The notes: generated by a model from the letters alone, not told the origin. A DNA stretch of 64,000 bases from Mikania micrantha (GCA_009363875.1 CM018680.1:60872700-60936699), one strand, 5' to 3'. Counted from the first letter of the stretch, positions 34,535 through 46,904 are shown. Translations and numbers: made by a program.

Positions 34535-35370
34535 ATTTTTCGGTTATGATCCAGACATTTTTTTTTAGGTTTTTATGTTTAAATGTGATACAAATACAAG
34601 ACTCTTGATTTGAAATCGAGTTTCACCCGTTTCCCGAACCACGCTAAAGGATATCAACGAAATTAGTGGAATTGAATAAGGGAAGGTTACCTTAACCGTA
34701 ATATTAAGCGATATGAAGTAGAAGATAGGACAGAAACAGAGCTTGTTCACGATCCCTTGGGGTGGCAACTGAATCTTTATGGTGGTTGTACAACGCTTGC
34801 TTATTCTTGGTGGTAGTTTTGTACGGTCACCGGAATATGGATATCTAAGGGTGAAGAATGTTTTGTGGAAAGATTAGAAAGATAATAGTGATTGATCTCT
34901 TTCTAAACTAGAGAATTTAGAACCTTGAAAGGATGTAAACTAAATTCCTAAGGTAATCAATCGGTGGTTTCTTAAATGAAAATAAATGGCTTCTTTAATG
35001 TTAAAGGTTAATTAATCGATTTTCATATTAACTCTTAGTAAATAACACCCTTCCAATTTCCATCAATTTGTTCAACTTTGTCCATAAGATAACCAATTGG
35101 TTTGTTTTATTAATCATAAACAAGATCAAGACGTGATTAGTTAAATTGGCGTGTTCTTTCTTCTGAACGCGTTTGGTTTCACCCGAACTTGTGTACATTC
35201 TCCTAACTTATTAAATTATTTCCTTTGAATTTATTCGGTTGTCAAACTTGTTTATTATTTGTTTGTTTATTTATTTAATATCCTTAATTTCTTTAGGTGT
35301 TTACGTTTTCTTGTTATTGTTGTGTGTATTTTTTTTACTTATTTATTTAAGTGTTACGTTTTTACAGGCA
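32869..35370 (-). mobile_element. Solo-LTR-like insertion in the MULE
   Basis: The segment starts TGTAACACCCCAACCCG and ends TTTTTACAGGCA (TG...CA). The minus-strand end (GGGTTGGGGTGTTACA) is typical of a gypsy LTR 3' end. The flanks carry TATACTACA at 32860-32868 and 35372-35380, so the duplication is 9-10 bp rather than the usual 5, with one extra T on the right. There is no coding region, and a (TA)n run lies at 34484-34528. The short open frames inside are not credible. Class is most likely LTR, with an unresolved border. Confidence 0.6.
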
Positions 35371-35380
35371 TTATACTACA

Positions 35381-35580
35381 GGCCATACTCCACCCTGTAC
35401 GCGACGTAGGGATCTGTACCTGGCATACAGGTGTGGAGTATCAGTTTCATGATTAAATAGGGTATGTACGTGGCGTACAGGTCCCTACGTGGCATACATG
35501 GTGGAGTATGGCCTGTAGGACACCCATACTCCACCCTGTACGGGGGTAGGGATCTGTACGTGGCGTACATTTTTTAAAAA
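35381..35580. repeat. Internal palindrome array of the MULE, right part
   Basis: CCATACTCCACCCTGTACG, TACGTGGCGTACA and relatives alternate in both orientations. It continues the array at 32660-32859 across the inserted LTR. Confidence 0.8.
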
Positions 35581-35646
35581 ATGTTTTAAATTTCTATGAA
35601 TTGTTGTATACGCTGTCTATACATTTCTTGTTAAATACATTTACAT

Positions 35647-38530
35647 TTAAAATAAATCAATATAATCGGCTTCTCCTTTTTTGCGACGTATTTCTACGAA
35701 TTGTTGTATACGTTGTCTATACATATATTTCCAAGAAGATGCGTTTGGTGTGTGATACTTATTCCAAATCTCACTTACCGACGGCATCGGATAATCTCCT
35801 TCCAACTTGATGTTGACAAAATGATTGTTTTGTACATATACGAACGACACGACTTGATGAGGGTTGACGGCTTCACTTTCCGCGCTTATCCACAGCGGAA
35901 AATATGTTTGAGACCTTTTTATATTTATTAGGTGAACAATCACACCAAACCTTTGAGCAATCAGAATCCCAGTGTAAGGCATTTGCATCCAATGTCGGAA
36001 TGGTGCAGCTTGAACTTGCTGCCCGTTAATGCTGTTATAAAGGAAATTATACATGCCTTCTTCTATATTTTCAAATATCGACCGATATGCATCCGTATGT
36101 GTATCCATCTCGTCTAGCAGTTGTTGTCGAACGTAGAGCCACATATTTTCATCAAAACCTAAACCCACGGCAACATATCGGAAACCGCAGTTGCCGTCGG
36201 GCATTACGTCCTGTATGCGTGAAACCACAGTTGCCGCAGTTTCCCTCTTGAAGATGTTGACCGAATACGCTGTAGTGCGGCATTCTGATCTTTCACCTTG
36301 GAATGTGTGTAAGAACTATGTCTGGGTAGATCAATGACGCTGTGTTGTGAGTCCTGTTTCTTTTGTTGTTGCACTTTAGAACTAGGACGTCCACAAAAGT
36401 CTGTCTGAACAACAGGCGGTTTCTTATCACTTTTCCAGGGAAAAGCTGTAGCCAATATTTTCTTCATCATACTTTTTTTCACTTCGGTCGGTTGTGTCAT
36501 TATTTGTTGTTTCACGGCTTGTAACTGTTCTTCAACGTTAATTTCTTTTTCGTCTAGAAATAACGGACGAGTATCAAGTTTTGTCCAGAATATATCTAGT
36601 GCGGCAAGTGGAATTTTGGTATTTGAAACAAAATTGATTATCAAAATTTTTATCAAATGAAAGACGTTTACTATAATAAAAACGAAAGTCGTTTATCACG
36701 TTACCTGTGTTTTCGTATTTTGATAGACGACAAGCACACGGCAAGCCACAACTGGTGAAAAGTTGACGGTTACAAGAATGATTCCCGGTCTGCAATACAT
36801 GTATCTTGCTTTTTTCAACAACAAGCAAATCAAGAGCCTTGTGTGAAACCTTACCTCGAAGGTAATCAAACAACGCTACTTTGTGATGACTCATAGTTCT
36901 CACCTTGATTGTTTTGAAACCATAGTTTATGTTCACCTCTTGTGAATTTACAACTTTGTCAACAAACCCGAAAAGTGTGGCAAGCAAACTATAATATCGC
37001 CTATAAGTTTGCGTGTTGAATTTCGACTCTATTGGTTGTATGTTGACCGAAGTTACGGTTTTTGTTGGTCCAAGCAGATACAAACATTTATTTGTAACTG
37101 TTTAACCATGTTTGCGTTAAATAATTTAAAACTCCTGAAACAAAACGTAACCACATAATTAGTGTATATATTATATATGTATGTATGTATGTGTAGAAAC
37201 TTACGTTGTTGTTTGTCTTTGGTTAGCTGTTCGTATAGCTTGTTATAATTGTATTGATAAATGTCCTCAGATGAAGACTCACACAATGTCGTCCACATAT
37301 GGCGAAATCTGTTCCAATCACTGTTAGAAAAGCTTTCCTTGCAGTGTTTAGAAATGTTTTCGCTTATGTGCCACCTGCATAAGCACCTAGATGCGTCAGG
37401 AAATACTAGCTTACATGCATTCATCAGTGCAAGATCTCGGTATGTAATTATTACACGGGGCTCCATACACTTGTCTAACATTTCTTTCAACTTTTGCAAC
37501 ACCCACAATAATTCTCTTCTCGTTCTTCGGTTATAAACGCATGTGAAATACAAAACGTATGGTGTGTTGAAGTCACACCAACAATCTGTGCAAACGGCAT
37601 TCTGTACATGTTCGTTTTGTATGTGGCGTCAATCATCAGCACATGCGGGAAAGCTCGCCAGTATGTGTACGACTTCGGATGACAGAAGAACACTTCCTCG
37701 ACGACATTTGTTGTAGGATCTTCTCTGGTATAATATACATAGCCCTTAGAATGCAGTAGGTTTTCCAGAACCTGCATCGGCGTGGTACCTACTTTATTTT
37801 CATTTTTTATTTTCTGTTGGGCATTGTATGTGTCCCTGATTACAGAAACATTATCAGGGTTTTGCTTCTTGATAGTTGACAGAATATTTCACGGGTCCAT
37901 ATGTTGTTCGATCAGCTGTCCTACCATATTATGTTCGTCTTGAGACAACCTTCTTACAAATGGATGTTCCTCTAGATGTTGAGCAGCCTTATGGTTATGC
38001 TCGTCATTTCGGACCTCTAACTGCCAAACAAGACGCTTTTCGTTGTAAACGCCAACCAGTTTAAATGGACAGCCAATTTTCTTGTTGCCAGAGCGTCTAC
38101 GAGTCGCAATAGTCTTGTGTTCGCCACTACGATCACAAACAAGCCATACCTTCTTTACAACATCTCCTTCCTTTTTAGTTCAAGCGGTGACTACAATATA
38201 ACAATTGTCAACCGCTCTGCTTTTCATCCAGGCAACCAGCTCATCATGAGACATAAATTCCTAAAACAATAACACGACTTAAAATATATCTAATGTTAAA
38301 AACAGGAAATTCAATCTAAATTATACCTGATTGGTATCTCAAAACACTTTATCATGATGGTCCCCGTCGAAATAATCATGCCCGCTATTTTGTGGTTCTG
38401 AATATACATCATTTTCTTCATACCCGTATGAAGGCTGACTTTCCCATCCAAATTCTTGTTGGTTTTCCTAATTGTAAAAAGATTCAACCCAAGGATCCGC
38501 GTTTAAATCGGGAATAATATTCGTGTTGTA
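35647..38530 (-). pseudogene. MULE transposase with FAR1 and OTU-like domains, decayed
   Basis: Minus-strand order: acidic N-terminal segment (38530-38327); a 56-nt GT-AG intron (38326-38271); FAR1-type zinc-binding domain (WLVCDRSG, CPFKL, DEHNH; 38180-37950); MULE transposase core with first catalytic Asp in LMIDATYKTN (near 37630); CLCRWHISEN; a 70-nt intron (37204-37135); SWIM-like CNRQLF...CGLPCAC (near 36760); and a C-terminal OTU-like cysteine protease domain with DGNCGFR (near 36190) and its His in NNHFVNIKL (near 35820). Stops at 38468-38470, 38339-38341, 38180-38182 and 37889-37891 each fit a single C-to-T change. Frameshifts lie near 37507 and 36220. The second catalytic Asp is Tyr (ITYRDLAL, 37440-37442). 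FAR1/MULE/SWIM is the usual plant MULE/FRS order; the OTU tail is a less common addition. Confidence 0.85.
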
Positions 38531-38799
38531 TGATTAAATCAGGCAGCTCTTAAGGTCTACTGTCACCATAATAAGATCGACCGACAGAATCTTGTTCTAT
38601 CTTGTCGTCTCCAAAGAAGAAATTAACGTACCAAAATGATATTATGTGAATACAAGAAACAATTGAAAGAATTCAAATGGGGAATTCGTAGGAATAAAAA
38701 TGCGAATGCATTCGAAACGTTCGTTCGATATATATATAATTTATGGAATCTTACGTCGTTTCGTTATTTGTACGAGATTTCAATTTCAAAATTTTTATA
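38531..38799. other. MULE interior upstream of the transposase
   Basis: AT-rich sequence between the transposase N-terminus and the right TIR array. It may hold the promoter and first exon; no clear signal was found. Confidence 0.4.
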
Positions 38800-39197
38800 C
38801 ATGTCGTATAAAACTATACGTGGCGTATAAGGCCCTTTTCAGTGCAATCATCATACTCTAAAACCAATTATTGTCCTTTTATACGCCAAATATAGTACTC
38901 TATGTGGCGTATACCTTTTTCAACATGTCAGGCCCTAGACTGTTCCTCTCATATTATTGTCCTTTATACTCCACGTAGAGTGTTATACGTAGCGTACAAC
39001 ATACCATCATTGTGCAAAGGTGTCAGTACTATTTGTATGATGTTTTGTACGTGGCGTATAGTATTCTACGTGTCGTACAACATCCAATCATTGCCTACAA
39101 TGTCAGCCTAGAATGTTGTTGTACGTAGCGTAGGGATCTATACGACATGTACAAAGGGTGTGAAAATAAAGAATTGTGTGTGAAATTAACACAACCC
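38800..39197. repeat. Right TIR region of the MULE
   Basis: At least ten TACGTGGCGTA, GTCGTATA or TATACGCCA words, then the terminal segment whose complement (AGGGTTGTGTTAATTTCACA) matches the left terminus. Confidence 0.75.
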
Positions 39198-39503
39198 TTT
39201 TTTTATGTATTTTTATCTAAAATATAATAATGTTAATGATTGACTAATTATTACATAGTATGGTCAAAACATATGAACTACTGACATTTCAGGATGTTCT
39301 TGCCAAAATTAATTAAGCAAAAGAACTTTTTTCAACTCGGACTCATTCAGAGGCTCTTTATTCTAACTGAAATATGGGTAAGGTTTGTGTCTATCATTTC
39401 TTTTCAGATTCTACTAAAAAGTGAGAATCTACTGGGTAAGTTTGTTTGTTTGTTTTAACTTTTTTTTACAATTTAAAAGAGGTTGAAAACATAGTATATA
39501 TAT

Positions 39504-39870
39504 AGGCACTGATCATTTGTGAACTCATCTTTATTGTATTAACTCGTATAACTCTGTTAAGATGAATTCAAATCTTTGTTTTTTTATTATTGTTATTACA
39601 CATGTAAAACACTTTCTTATTTAATATGTTTGCGTAAATTTACAAGCATATGAAATTTTACATGAGTGTAAGTCGCTAAACTGTAACATAAACTTACATT
39701 TGTTTTAAATCCTAAGCACATATTAATTTACGCAAACATATAAAATAAGAAAATATTCAACATGTATAATATTGGTAATAAAAAAACAAAGATTTAGATT
39801 GATATTGACAGAATTAATATGGGTTCATGTATAAAGAAGAGTTATTATTATATAACACTGATCAAGTGTA
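39504..39870. mobile_element. Foldback MITE (29.2-kb family), diverged
   Basis: The left end GGCACTGATCATTTGTGAAC and right end AACACTGATCAAGTGTA are imperfect inverted repeats. Internal words (TTATTACACATGTAAAACAC, TTACATTTGTTTTAAATCC, ACATGTATAATATTGG) match the family order. Short (TA)n runs flank it. Confidence 0.7.
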
Positions 39871-40047
39871 TATATGTAGGAGTGTGTGTGTATAGGAGTA
39901 AATTAAAAAAACCTTTTATGTTCAATACGATTTTTTATGTAAATAAGATGTAGACGGCTCTCTATAATTTACTCTGTAAAATCGATTAGCGAGAGAATAT
40001 ATCTGAGAAAATGTCAAAATAATTAGCATTATTTTTAACTTTACTTC

Positions 40048-40078
40048 AACCCGTGTGTAACACGGGTCAATAACCTAG
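40048..40078 (+). mobile_element. Helitron 3' terminus
   Basis: Hairpin ACCCGTG-TGTAA-CACGGGT (40049-40067), then CAATAAC and CTAG followed by T. This is the canonical Helitron 3' end (hairpin, then CTRR, inserted before T). The 5' end could not be placed; the element probably extends left to within the 39.9-kb region. Confidence 0.65.
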
Positions 40079-40746
40079 TTACCTAATACACTAAAACTCG
40101 TTATTGTTTGGTTTAACCAACTAGTTTCTAACCCACACATTGTTTCAAGAATTTCATATGTGCGAATCATTTTGCGTCTATAAAAAGTCAATGCTGAATA
40201 TTATAATTGCAGATAAAAAAATATATGTTACAATGGTCCCTGCTTTCTTCTAAAATTGAACAATTTTAAACTAAAAGAATTCTAAACATTATTAAAACTA
40301 AACCTAAGACTAAAATATCAGAAAGAATCAATTATAATTTAAATAGGAGAATAGATTCCATCGTTGGCTTTTATGTACATATAAATTGCAAAATGATAAA
40401 GCTATTATTTCCATAATTCCATGATCAAATAATAGTAAAACTTAGAAGAAATCAGATAAAATTATAAATTATAAATTTACCTAAATTTTAATATGGCTAT
40501 AACCAAAATAAAAACTAATACATAAATAATCTATCTATCTATTTATTAATACGAACAAATAAAATAATTGTGGACACTTGTCAAAATTATAGACTACCTA
40601 CTTTTTTTTCATACTTCTCTCCATGTTTAATGATTCATATTTATAAAATTTAGTTAAGGATTTAGGAAAATGGACTATAATATGCATAATTAATATATTA
40701 TTAATTAAATGAATTTAAAATGAAATTAATTACAAATCTTTTAAAA

Positions 40747-40966
40747 TTTTTTTTTGAACGGCATTTGATCTCAACGTGTGAACCACTGATTTCTAGGCCA
40801 CGTCACCAAGGTCTAGTTACCATGACCTCTGTTGAGACCCCACCACCACCCCAGGAGGAAACCACACCGAAAAACCCCCTGACCTCCCAAGGACCCCTAT
40901 TTCGCCTTTAGAAGGATTTGAACCCATAACCTCCCACAGGGAAGGCAAAGGGGTAACCATTAAATG
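40747..40966 (-). mobile_element. tRNA-derived SINE, copy 2 (minus strand)
   Basis: Reading the minus strand: GGTTACCCC near the A-box position, B-box GGGTTCAAATCC (40924-40913), body with AGGGGTCC and GGGGTTTTTC, the 3' end GCCGTTC and an A9 tail. The 5' end is shorter than in copy 3. No clean target duplication was recognised, so it is older than copy 1. Confidence 0.8.
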
Positions 40967-41334
40967 AACTTATATCCTTAATTAACAACTTCTATTAATT
41001 TTTTCAATATCTTCAAATTCAATTTGTATTTCTTAAAATACCTAAAAATAAAAAAAAATAATGATACTAATTATTTTTTAAGAGTGATTTTAAAAAAATT
41101 TTAAACATTTTATGTGATTAGATTATTTGGAAGATAAAAATACACTATATTGAAATAAATAAAAAATAAGTAATATTTAAAGAAATAAGTATAATTTAAT
41201 TAAATTAAAATTTATTAATTACATTATATAAATATGTTAACACATAGTTGAAAAAAACTAAAACATAATTCAGATTATTACATCAAATTTTTCAAACATA
41301 TTTTGACGATTGTATGCATTAATAAATTATATTA
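40967..41334. other. AT-rich spacer, no feature seen
   Basis: Nothing recognisable. Confidence 0.45.
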
Positions 41335-41624
41335 TATTTTGTAACCACTCTGTTCTGGATAGATTAAGTATTGTAGAGATTGTACAGATGACATAACATA
41401 TTATGCTATTAAGGTTATATAACCTATGATTTACATCATCAAGAACTCATATTTGAAACAACAAACACATGGGAGCTTGTAGTTTGAAATAGAACTAGAT
41501 ACGCCCTAAATGATTTACGCAGCTCAACACACATAACATATTACAATTGGGAATTTATAACCGTGTATGATTCTATCATTAAATATAGCCAAAGATATAG
41601 GTCATGGTTTAATGAAGAGGTGGT

Positions 41625-42362
41625 TAGGGGTGTTCATCGAATCGAATTTCGAATAACTCGGATATTTCGAATCGAATGATTTCGAATTTTGAATTTTTTA
41701 GGGGTATTCGAATTCGATTCTATTAGAATTCAAATTGGTTTGATTTGAATTTAATTAAAAAATTGTTTATACTTGCTATTTATATATATTCAAAATAAAA
41801 AATATTTAAAACCTTAAACATCCAAATATCAAATAACCAACATCTAAGTTGTAATTTTAAATATATCATTTAAACTAATTAAATGATAAAAATTCAATAT
41901 ATAATGTCAGTGATAACATACAAAAAACATAAAGTGACAAGTAATCAAAATATTAGAAATTAACAACTAAAATGATTAATTTTTTGAGTTACACGATTGA
42001 CGTTTTTATTGTGAATATTTAGGTTTAGTGTATTTAAAATTGTTCAAATTATGGGTATTTTTTAATTAAATTGACATTTATGTAGTAGTCTTTCATTTTT
42101 TATAAACTAAACCACCTAACTAAAAAGCTTAGTTTTTAAATATAGTAACTACTAGTGTATATAAAATAAAAATATATAAATAATTTAAATTTGAATTTCG
42201 AATCGAATTAAAAATATGAAATTTGAAATTCGATATTATACTACGAATAGAATCGAATTCGAATATGAAATTTCGAATCGAATTTCGATTTGCTGTTTTT
42301 CGAATTGAAATTGAATCGAATTTCGATTTTTTCGAGTCATATTCGAAAACTGAACACCTCTA
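41625..42362. mobile_element. hAT-type MITE rich in GAATCGAAT words
   Basis: TIRs TAGGGGTGTTCATCG and the complement of TAGAGGTGTTCAGTTTTC, with an 8-bp target duplication GAGGTGGT at 41617-41624 and 42363-42370. Both terminal regions are dense in CGAATCGAATTTCG words in opposite orientations, and the centre is AT-rich. It is 738 bp and non-coding, and it is inserted in LTR F. Confidence 0.92.
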
Positions 42363-42931
42363 GAGGTGGTGGTCTGCTGCTGAATAGGTTGTGACCGATT
42401 TCTACGTATGTCCTATACATAAACTTTTTTTGGTCTATCATGAGTATGTCGGTGATATGATTTAGTGAGAAAAATCTGACATTTAAAATGGAATAAAACA
42501 TAAAAAAACAAAACGATTAAAACATTAAACGTTGGTGATGACACAAATGCTAATTAAAAACGCGAATATCATTTCATGAAGGCTAAACTAATAATGTGTT
42601 TGCGTGAGTGACGATTTACACGAACACATCTGTTAGGTTTAATATTCTGAAACGATATTCCATAACTTCATAAATCAAAATTGGAATGCAAGACGACCGT
42701 TGTATTCGTGGATGTGATGATCTGTACGAATATAAACATAAGTTACGCATTCTAACGAGATATTTACAAATAAACATTTTTACGAAATTTAAAATAATAA
42801 CAAATAAAAACATTTATTAGGAATTACAACCTAAATTTTTTTATCAAAACCATATTTTAAAGTCACTTTTTCAAAACAGACTTGTTTTCACGTAAACAAA
42901 AGAAACTAAACACACGCACGTTAAACTCGAA

Positions 42932-42940
42932 CTATAAAAG
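42932..42940 (+). promoter_or_regulatory. TATA box of LTR F
   Basis: CTATAAAAG is followed about 50 bp later by CT-rich sequence (TCTCTCTCTAG), the usual arrangement at a plant LTR start site. Confidence 0.5.
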
Positions 42941-44110
42941 CCTTGAATACTTCCTTTTATTCTCATTCTTATAGCCAGGATCTCTCTCTCTAGATTTTTG
43001 GCTCTCTCTACTTTCTCTCTCTAAAACCCAAAAAGTGAACCTCTTCATTTATACACTAAATCGAGCGTTCTTGGTGTCAAAACGTTTCTCCATTTGTCTA
43101 GAGTTCAAAAGTACAAGATTTACAAGCTCACAGCCATGAAAAAATGGTATATCTAAGGTTTTTGATTCAGGTCTTTCAACCTAATTAAACCGAATGTGAT
43201 ACCATCTTTACACACATTATATTAACTATTGAAGTTTAAAACTAGATATTTTATGAAGCATCTTAAACACCTGCAACAACTTGAAAACCTTAGGGCTGGA
43301 GGTTGAAGATGAACCTTTGACACTGATGTAACATCTGTGCCGGAATCGTTACCGGAACAGTAAGTTGCACTGTAGATTGCACAGTAACTCAGGTACACAT
43401 GACGGGAAACAATGTTTATGCTAGTGATACATAATGCTTAACACGAAACTATTATGCGATTGTCTGAAATCTGATTAAAACCTTAGGGTTTAACAATCAG
43501 AAACATATCAGACAACACAGTGTTGAAACACAGATACTTGATTTGATGCTACTATATGTAAACGTATGTGAGATTTAAACAACACAGAACCATAACGGTT
43601 ATTGTTACGGAATGCTAAACCGACAAACTATTCGTATAGGTGACGATCTGTACGAATAATTCTGAGAGTTTAACGTTCTGAAATAATGACTGAAAAGTAG
43701 AAAACAAGAATCAGAAAGCCAAACCATCGTCGTGTTCGTTCGAATGACGATTCGAACGAATACGCGCGATGGCGACGCGTTCTGACGAAACGAAAACGAA
43801 TAACGACACGAACGATCATAAATTTAAGGAAATTTAATATTTCCTATTTTACAATTGTGAAACTCATCATAAATAAATTAAACTAAACTATTTTATTAAA
43901 TCGCGAACAAATTAGCGAAACGCGTAAAATATTATAATTTGATAAATAATTTAATACAACGATACTTTAAAATGATTTCTGACAGTAATTGTATCCTAAA
44001 CAATCCTAAAATAATCTTTTTATTTAATTTACGAGAAATGCGCGTAACGAGCTGGATACGTGACGAAAATACGAACCAAGCAACCGAAATGAACCCGAAT
44101 ACCATCGGGG

Positions 44111-44119
44111 TATATAAAC
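44111..44119 (+). promoter_or_regulatory. TATA box of LTR D
   Basis: TATATAAAC lies in a position equal to the TATA-like GGTATAAATA of LTR C, followed by a CT-rich leader (CTCTCTCTAAAC near 44158). Confidence 0.55.
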
Positions 44120-44499
44120 CTTGAGTGATGGCATTTATTTCATTTCTCACACTCATTTCTCTCTCTAAACTATCTTTCCCGTTTTTCTTCCTCTCACTAC
44201 AAGATCCAACATTCAAACCTCTCTAATTTGCTCAAATCTTGACCAAATCGCGTGTTCTTGGTGCCTACACGAAACTACGATCGTTCTCTACTTAGAAGTA
44301 CAAGGGATCTGAAGTTTTATCCAGCTGAATCGAAGGTATGAAGTCACAAAATTCTTGAAAAAGAGGGTTTTCGTTTTGGTTTTGATACACACACACTTAA
44401 CCGGCTTGTATCCACACCCTATCTCGAAATACACTGATCTGATGAACCATTAACCACTGGTAACGGCTTTAATGGAGATGAAGCTCGATGGAAGGGGTG

Positions 44500-45000
44500 A
44501 TAGTTGCAGGTCTAGGGTCGCGAGGATGAAGGTGAACGAACCCACAAGGGCTGAACCTGTTCAGCTCTTGGCCGAACCCTCAACCGATCATGGGCAGCGA
44601 ACCCTGCCCCATCGAACCAGACACGAACCCTTCATGACTCGACAAACCTGCATGATACTGCCGAACCCTTGTTCTTTCTCAGCCGAACCCATGGTGATGG
44701 CATGCTAGCCGAACCCTATTGTTCCAGCTATGCATGTTGGCGAACCCTACATCCCACGAACCTAACCCTAGCGAACCATGATGCTGGTGGCGAACCTTGA
44801 GGCTGTAATGAACCTATGAGCTGAGATTAAGGGAAGCGAACCTTGTTCTTTCCTTTCCCCGGCGAGCCTAACTGCTGAACCAAAAAGGGCTCGCTGCCAT
44901 GAGAGCCGAACCTTCCTATCAAGGAGTCGAACCTTTGGAACCAATTGAGACCTCACGAACCCTATTCTTTAGACGAACCTAACCTCACTGAACCCAAAGG
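44500..45000 (+). repeat. CGAACC-word cluster in LTR D
   Basis: CGAACCC or CGAACCT recurs at least 20 times in 500 bp without fixed spacing. It takes the place of the CATTCG cluster of LTR C and is followed by GGCCCA words (45040-45250). The small open frames here result from the word bias. Confidence 0.75.
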
Positions 45001-45899
45001 TTCGCTGCCATTGTTGCTTACCCAGCCGATTTCATGCAGCCACCTCGATTACATGGCCCATTATTGGCTCAATTGGCCCGGCCCATGTCAATTCCATTCG
45101 GCACAAAACCTTATGCTAGCCCATCCCTTAGTGGGTCAACAAACAATTACCAACCTATACACACACATGTTACGGCACATTTGATTAGGCCCAATGTCGA
45201 TTGGGTTGACCCACATAACTCATAAGGCCCAATGACCCTAAGATTCGGCCCAACTAATAATGAAATAAACAAACACTTTGGAAAGCCACTAATGAACTTA
45301 GATAAACTTATTGTGACATGTTATTACAAAAGTGGCATGATTATGGGCTAATTCCATAAAAGCCAAGCATTATAATTGAACTAGAGGAAAACAATGAGTT
45401 CTAAAGTGTCAAGACTAATGAAGTAATAAGAACACATACTAGTCTACAAGAGTCTAAGGGTCATCAAAGGGAATCAAGGACTTTGGATAGCATATTGAAA
45501 CCTAAAGTGTCATGGCATTGAATTAAGTTGAACATAAAACCCATAGTCAACAAACCAGGGCCGAATCCTGACCAAGACTTGCGAGTGTTAGCCAAAGATT
45601 ATGGCTAACACATACATGCACATAAACCTAACACAATTAATATTTCTAAGTTAAAAACCACGTGAAATCATACAGGAAATTGAATACAACAACGAATACT
45701 ACAACGAGCGTGTGCATTCTTGTCTTTACTTAGTCAACCACGACGGACACAAGGTGAGTTCATTTGTCCCTTTTCTAACTATTTTGTTTTTACTTCGGGA
45801 CTGAGAAGCATGTTATACATTTTAAAACAAATGATTTATAAAAATGCTTTTAAACTTATTCTTGGTGCTTATACTTTATTGCTTGATACTTATGCTATG

Positions 45900-46260
45900 A
45901 AACTTTAGGATTAAACTAATTGCTTAATGCTTATGCTATAAACTTGAAGCTTGAAACTATATACTAAGTGCTAATGCTATGGATTGATGCTATATGCTAA
46001 TATTAAATGCTTATGTTAAATGCTAATACTAAACGCTAATGCTATATGTTAATATTAAATGCTTATGCTACAAGCTAATACTATAAACTAATACTATATG
46101 CGAATGCCAAGTGCTTATGCTACAATGCTAACACGACAATGCTAATGCTAATGCTAATGCTATAGGCTAATACTAGATGCTAATGCTACATGCAAATACC
46201 AAATGTTATTGCTACATGCTAACACCATATGCTAAAGCTACAAATTGATGCTACAAGCTT
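45900..46260 (+). repeat. ATGCTA/ATACTA word array in LTR D
   Basis: More than 25 copies of ATGCTA, ATACTA or ATGCTT occur at short, irregular spacing. It is a microsatellite-like region inside the putative leader intron. Confidence 0.8.
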
Positions 46261-46380
46261 ATGATTCTATGATGATGCTACGTACATACATACATACATA
46301 CAAACATACTAATTGCTTAAAACTATGGATGCTTTAAACACTTGTATGGGTATATGCTTGCCATGCTAAAACAACGGTTT

Positions 46381-46840
46381 GGCCTCTCAGTGCTTGCCTT
46401 ACCGGTTGTGAAGCTATTTGAATGCTATAAACTTGAATGCTAAAACTATCAACTATGGTAGAACATACCAAATTGGCCTCTCAGTTCTTGCCATGGGGTG
46501 TTCTCCATAGTTGGGACTTGAAGGAACAGACCGTCGGCCTCTCAGTGCTTGCCATAGGGTGACCTTCATAGTCATGACTTGAGGAGTAGACTGATGGCCT
46601 CTCAGTGCTTGCCACACAGTGATTCCTCAATGTTCACTCATGCTATAAACTTAAACATAATGCTAAAGCTATTGGCTATTTAGAATGGACCACCTGGCCT
46701 CTCAGTGCTTGCCAGAGGGTGTTCTTGTAGCTATGACTATTGTAAATCAGGTCGTTTGGCCTCTCAGTGCATGCCAAACGGGTGTTCTACTTAGTCGGGA
46801 TTATGAGGAGTAGACTTATGGCCTCTCAGTGCTTGCCATA
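46381..46840 (+). repeat. GGCCTCTCAGTGCTTGCC interspersed array
   Basis: Seven copies of this 18-mer or one-base variants, near 46381, 46474, 46533, 46595, 46695, 46759 and 46820. Each is followed by an ATAGGGTG- or CACAGTG-type segment. The period is 60-100 bp. Confidence 0.9.
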
Positions 46841-46904
46841 CAGTGATTCCTCATTTTCCACTCATGTTGCAACCTTAACAAAATGCTAAAGCTATAAACG
46901 AAAT

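Larger units (their letters stand above)
31299..39197 (-). mobile_element. Mutator-like element (MULE) with OTU-type transposase, split by an insertion
   Basis: Left end (GGGATTGGTTATTCACAG, then a stretch ending GTCGTATAGCTCTCTACG) and right end (complement of GGGTTGTGTTAATTTCACAC, then GTCGTATAGATCCCTACG) align as imperfect TIRs of 80 bp or more. Both are followed inward by TACGTGGCGTAC palindromes. Flanks are T7-T8 plus A (31290-31298 and 39198-39205), fitting an 8-9 bp duplication in a T run. Without the 2.5-kb insertion the element is about 5.4 kb. It carries a transposase pseudogene and a second ORF, both minus strand, separated by an internal palindrome array. Confidence 0.75.

Noticed and set aside
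43932..44216. 94-residue minus frame
   Set aside because: Lies antisense in U3/R of solo LTR D and has no domain.
46381..46840. CRISPR-like regularly spaced repeats
   Set aside because: Seven 18-mers with 60-100 bp spacing in a plant LTR; spacers are uneven and related to each other, and no cas genes exist in such a genome.
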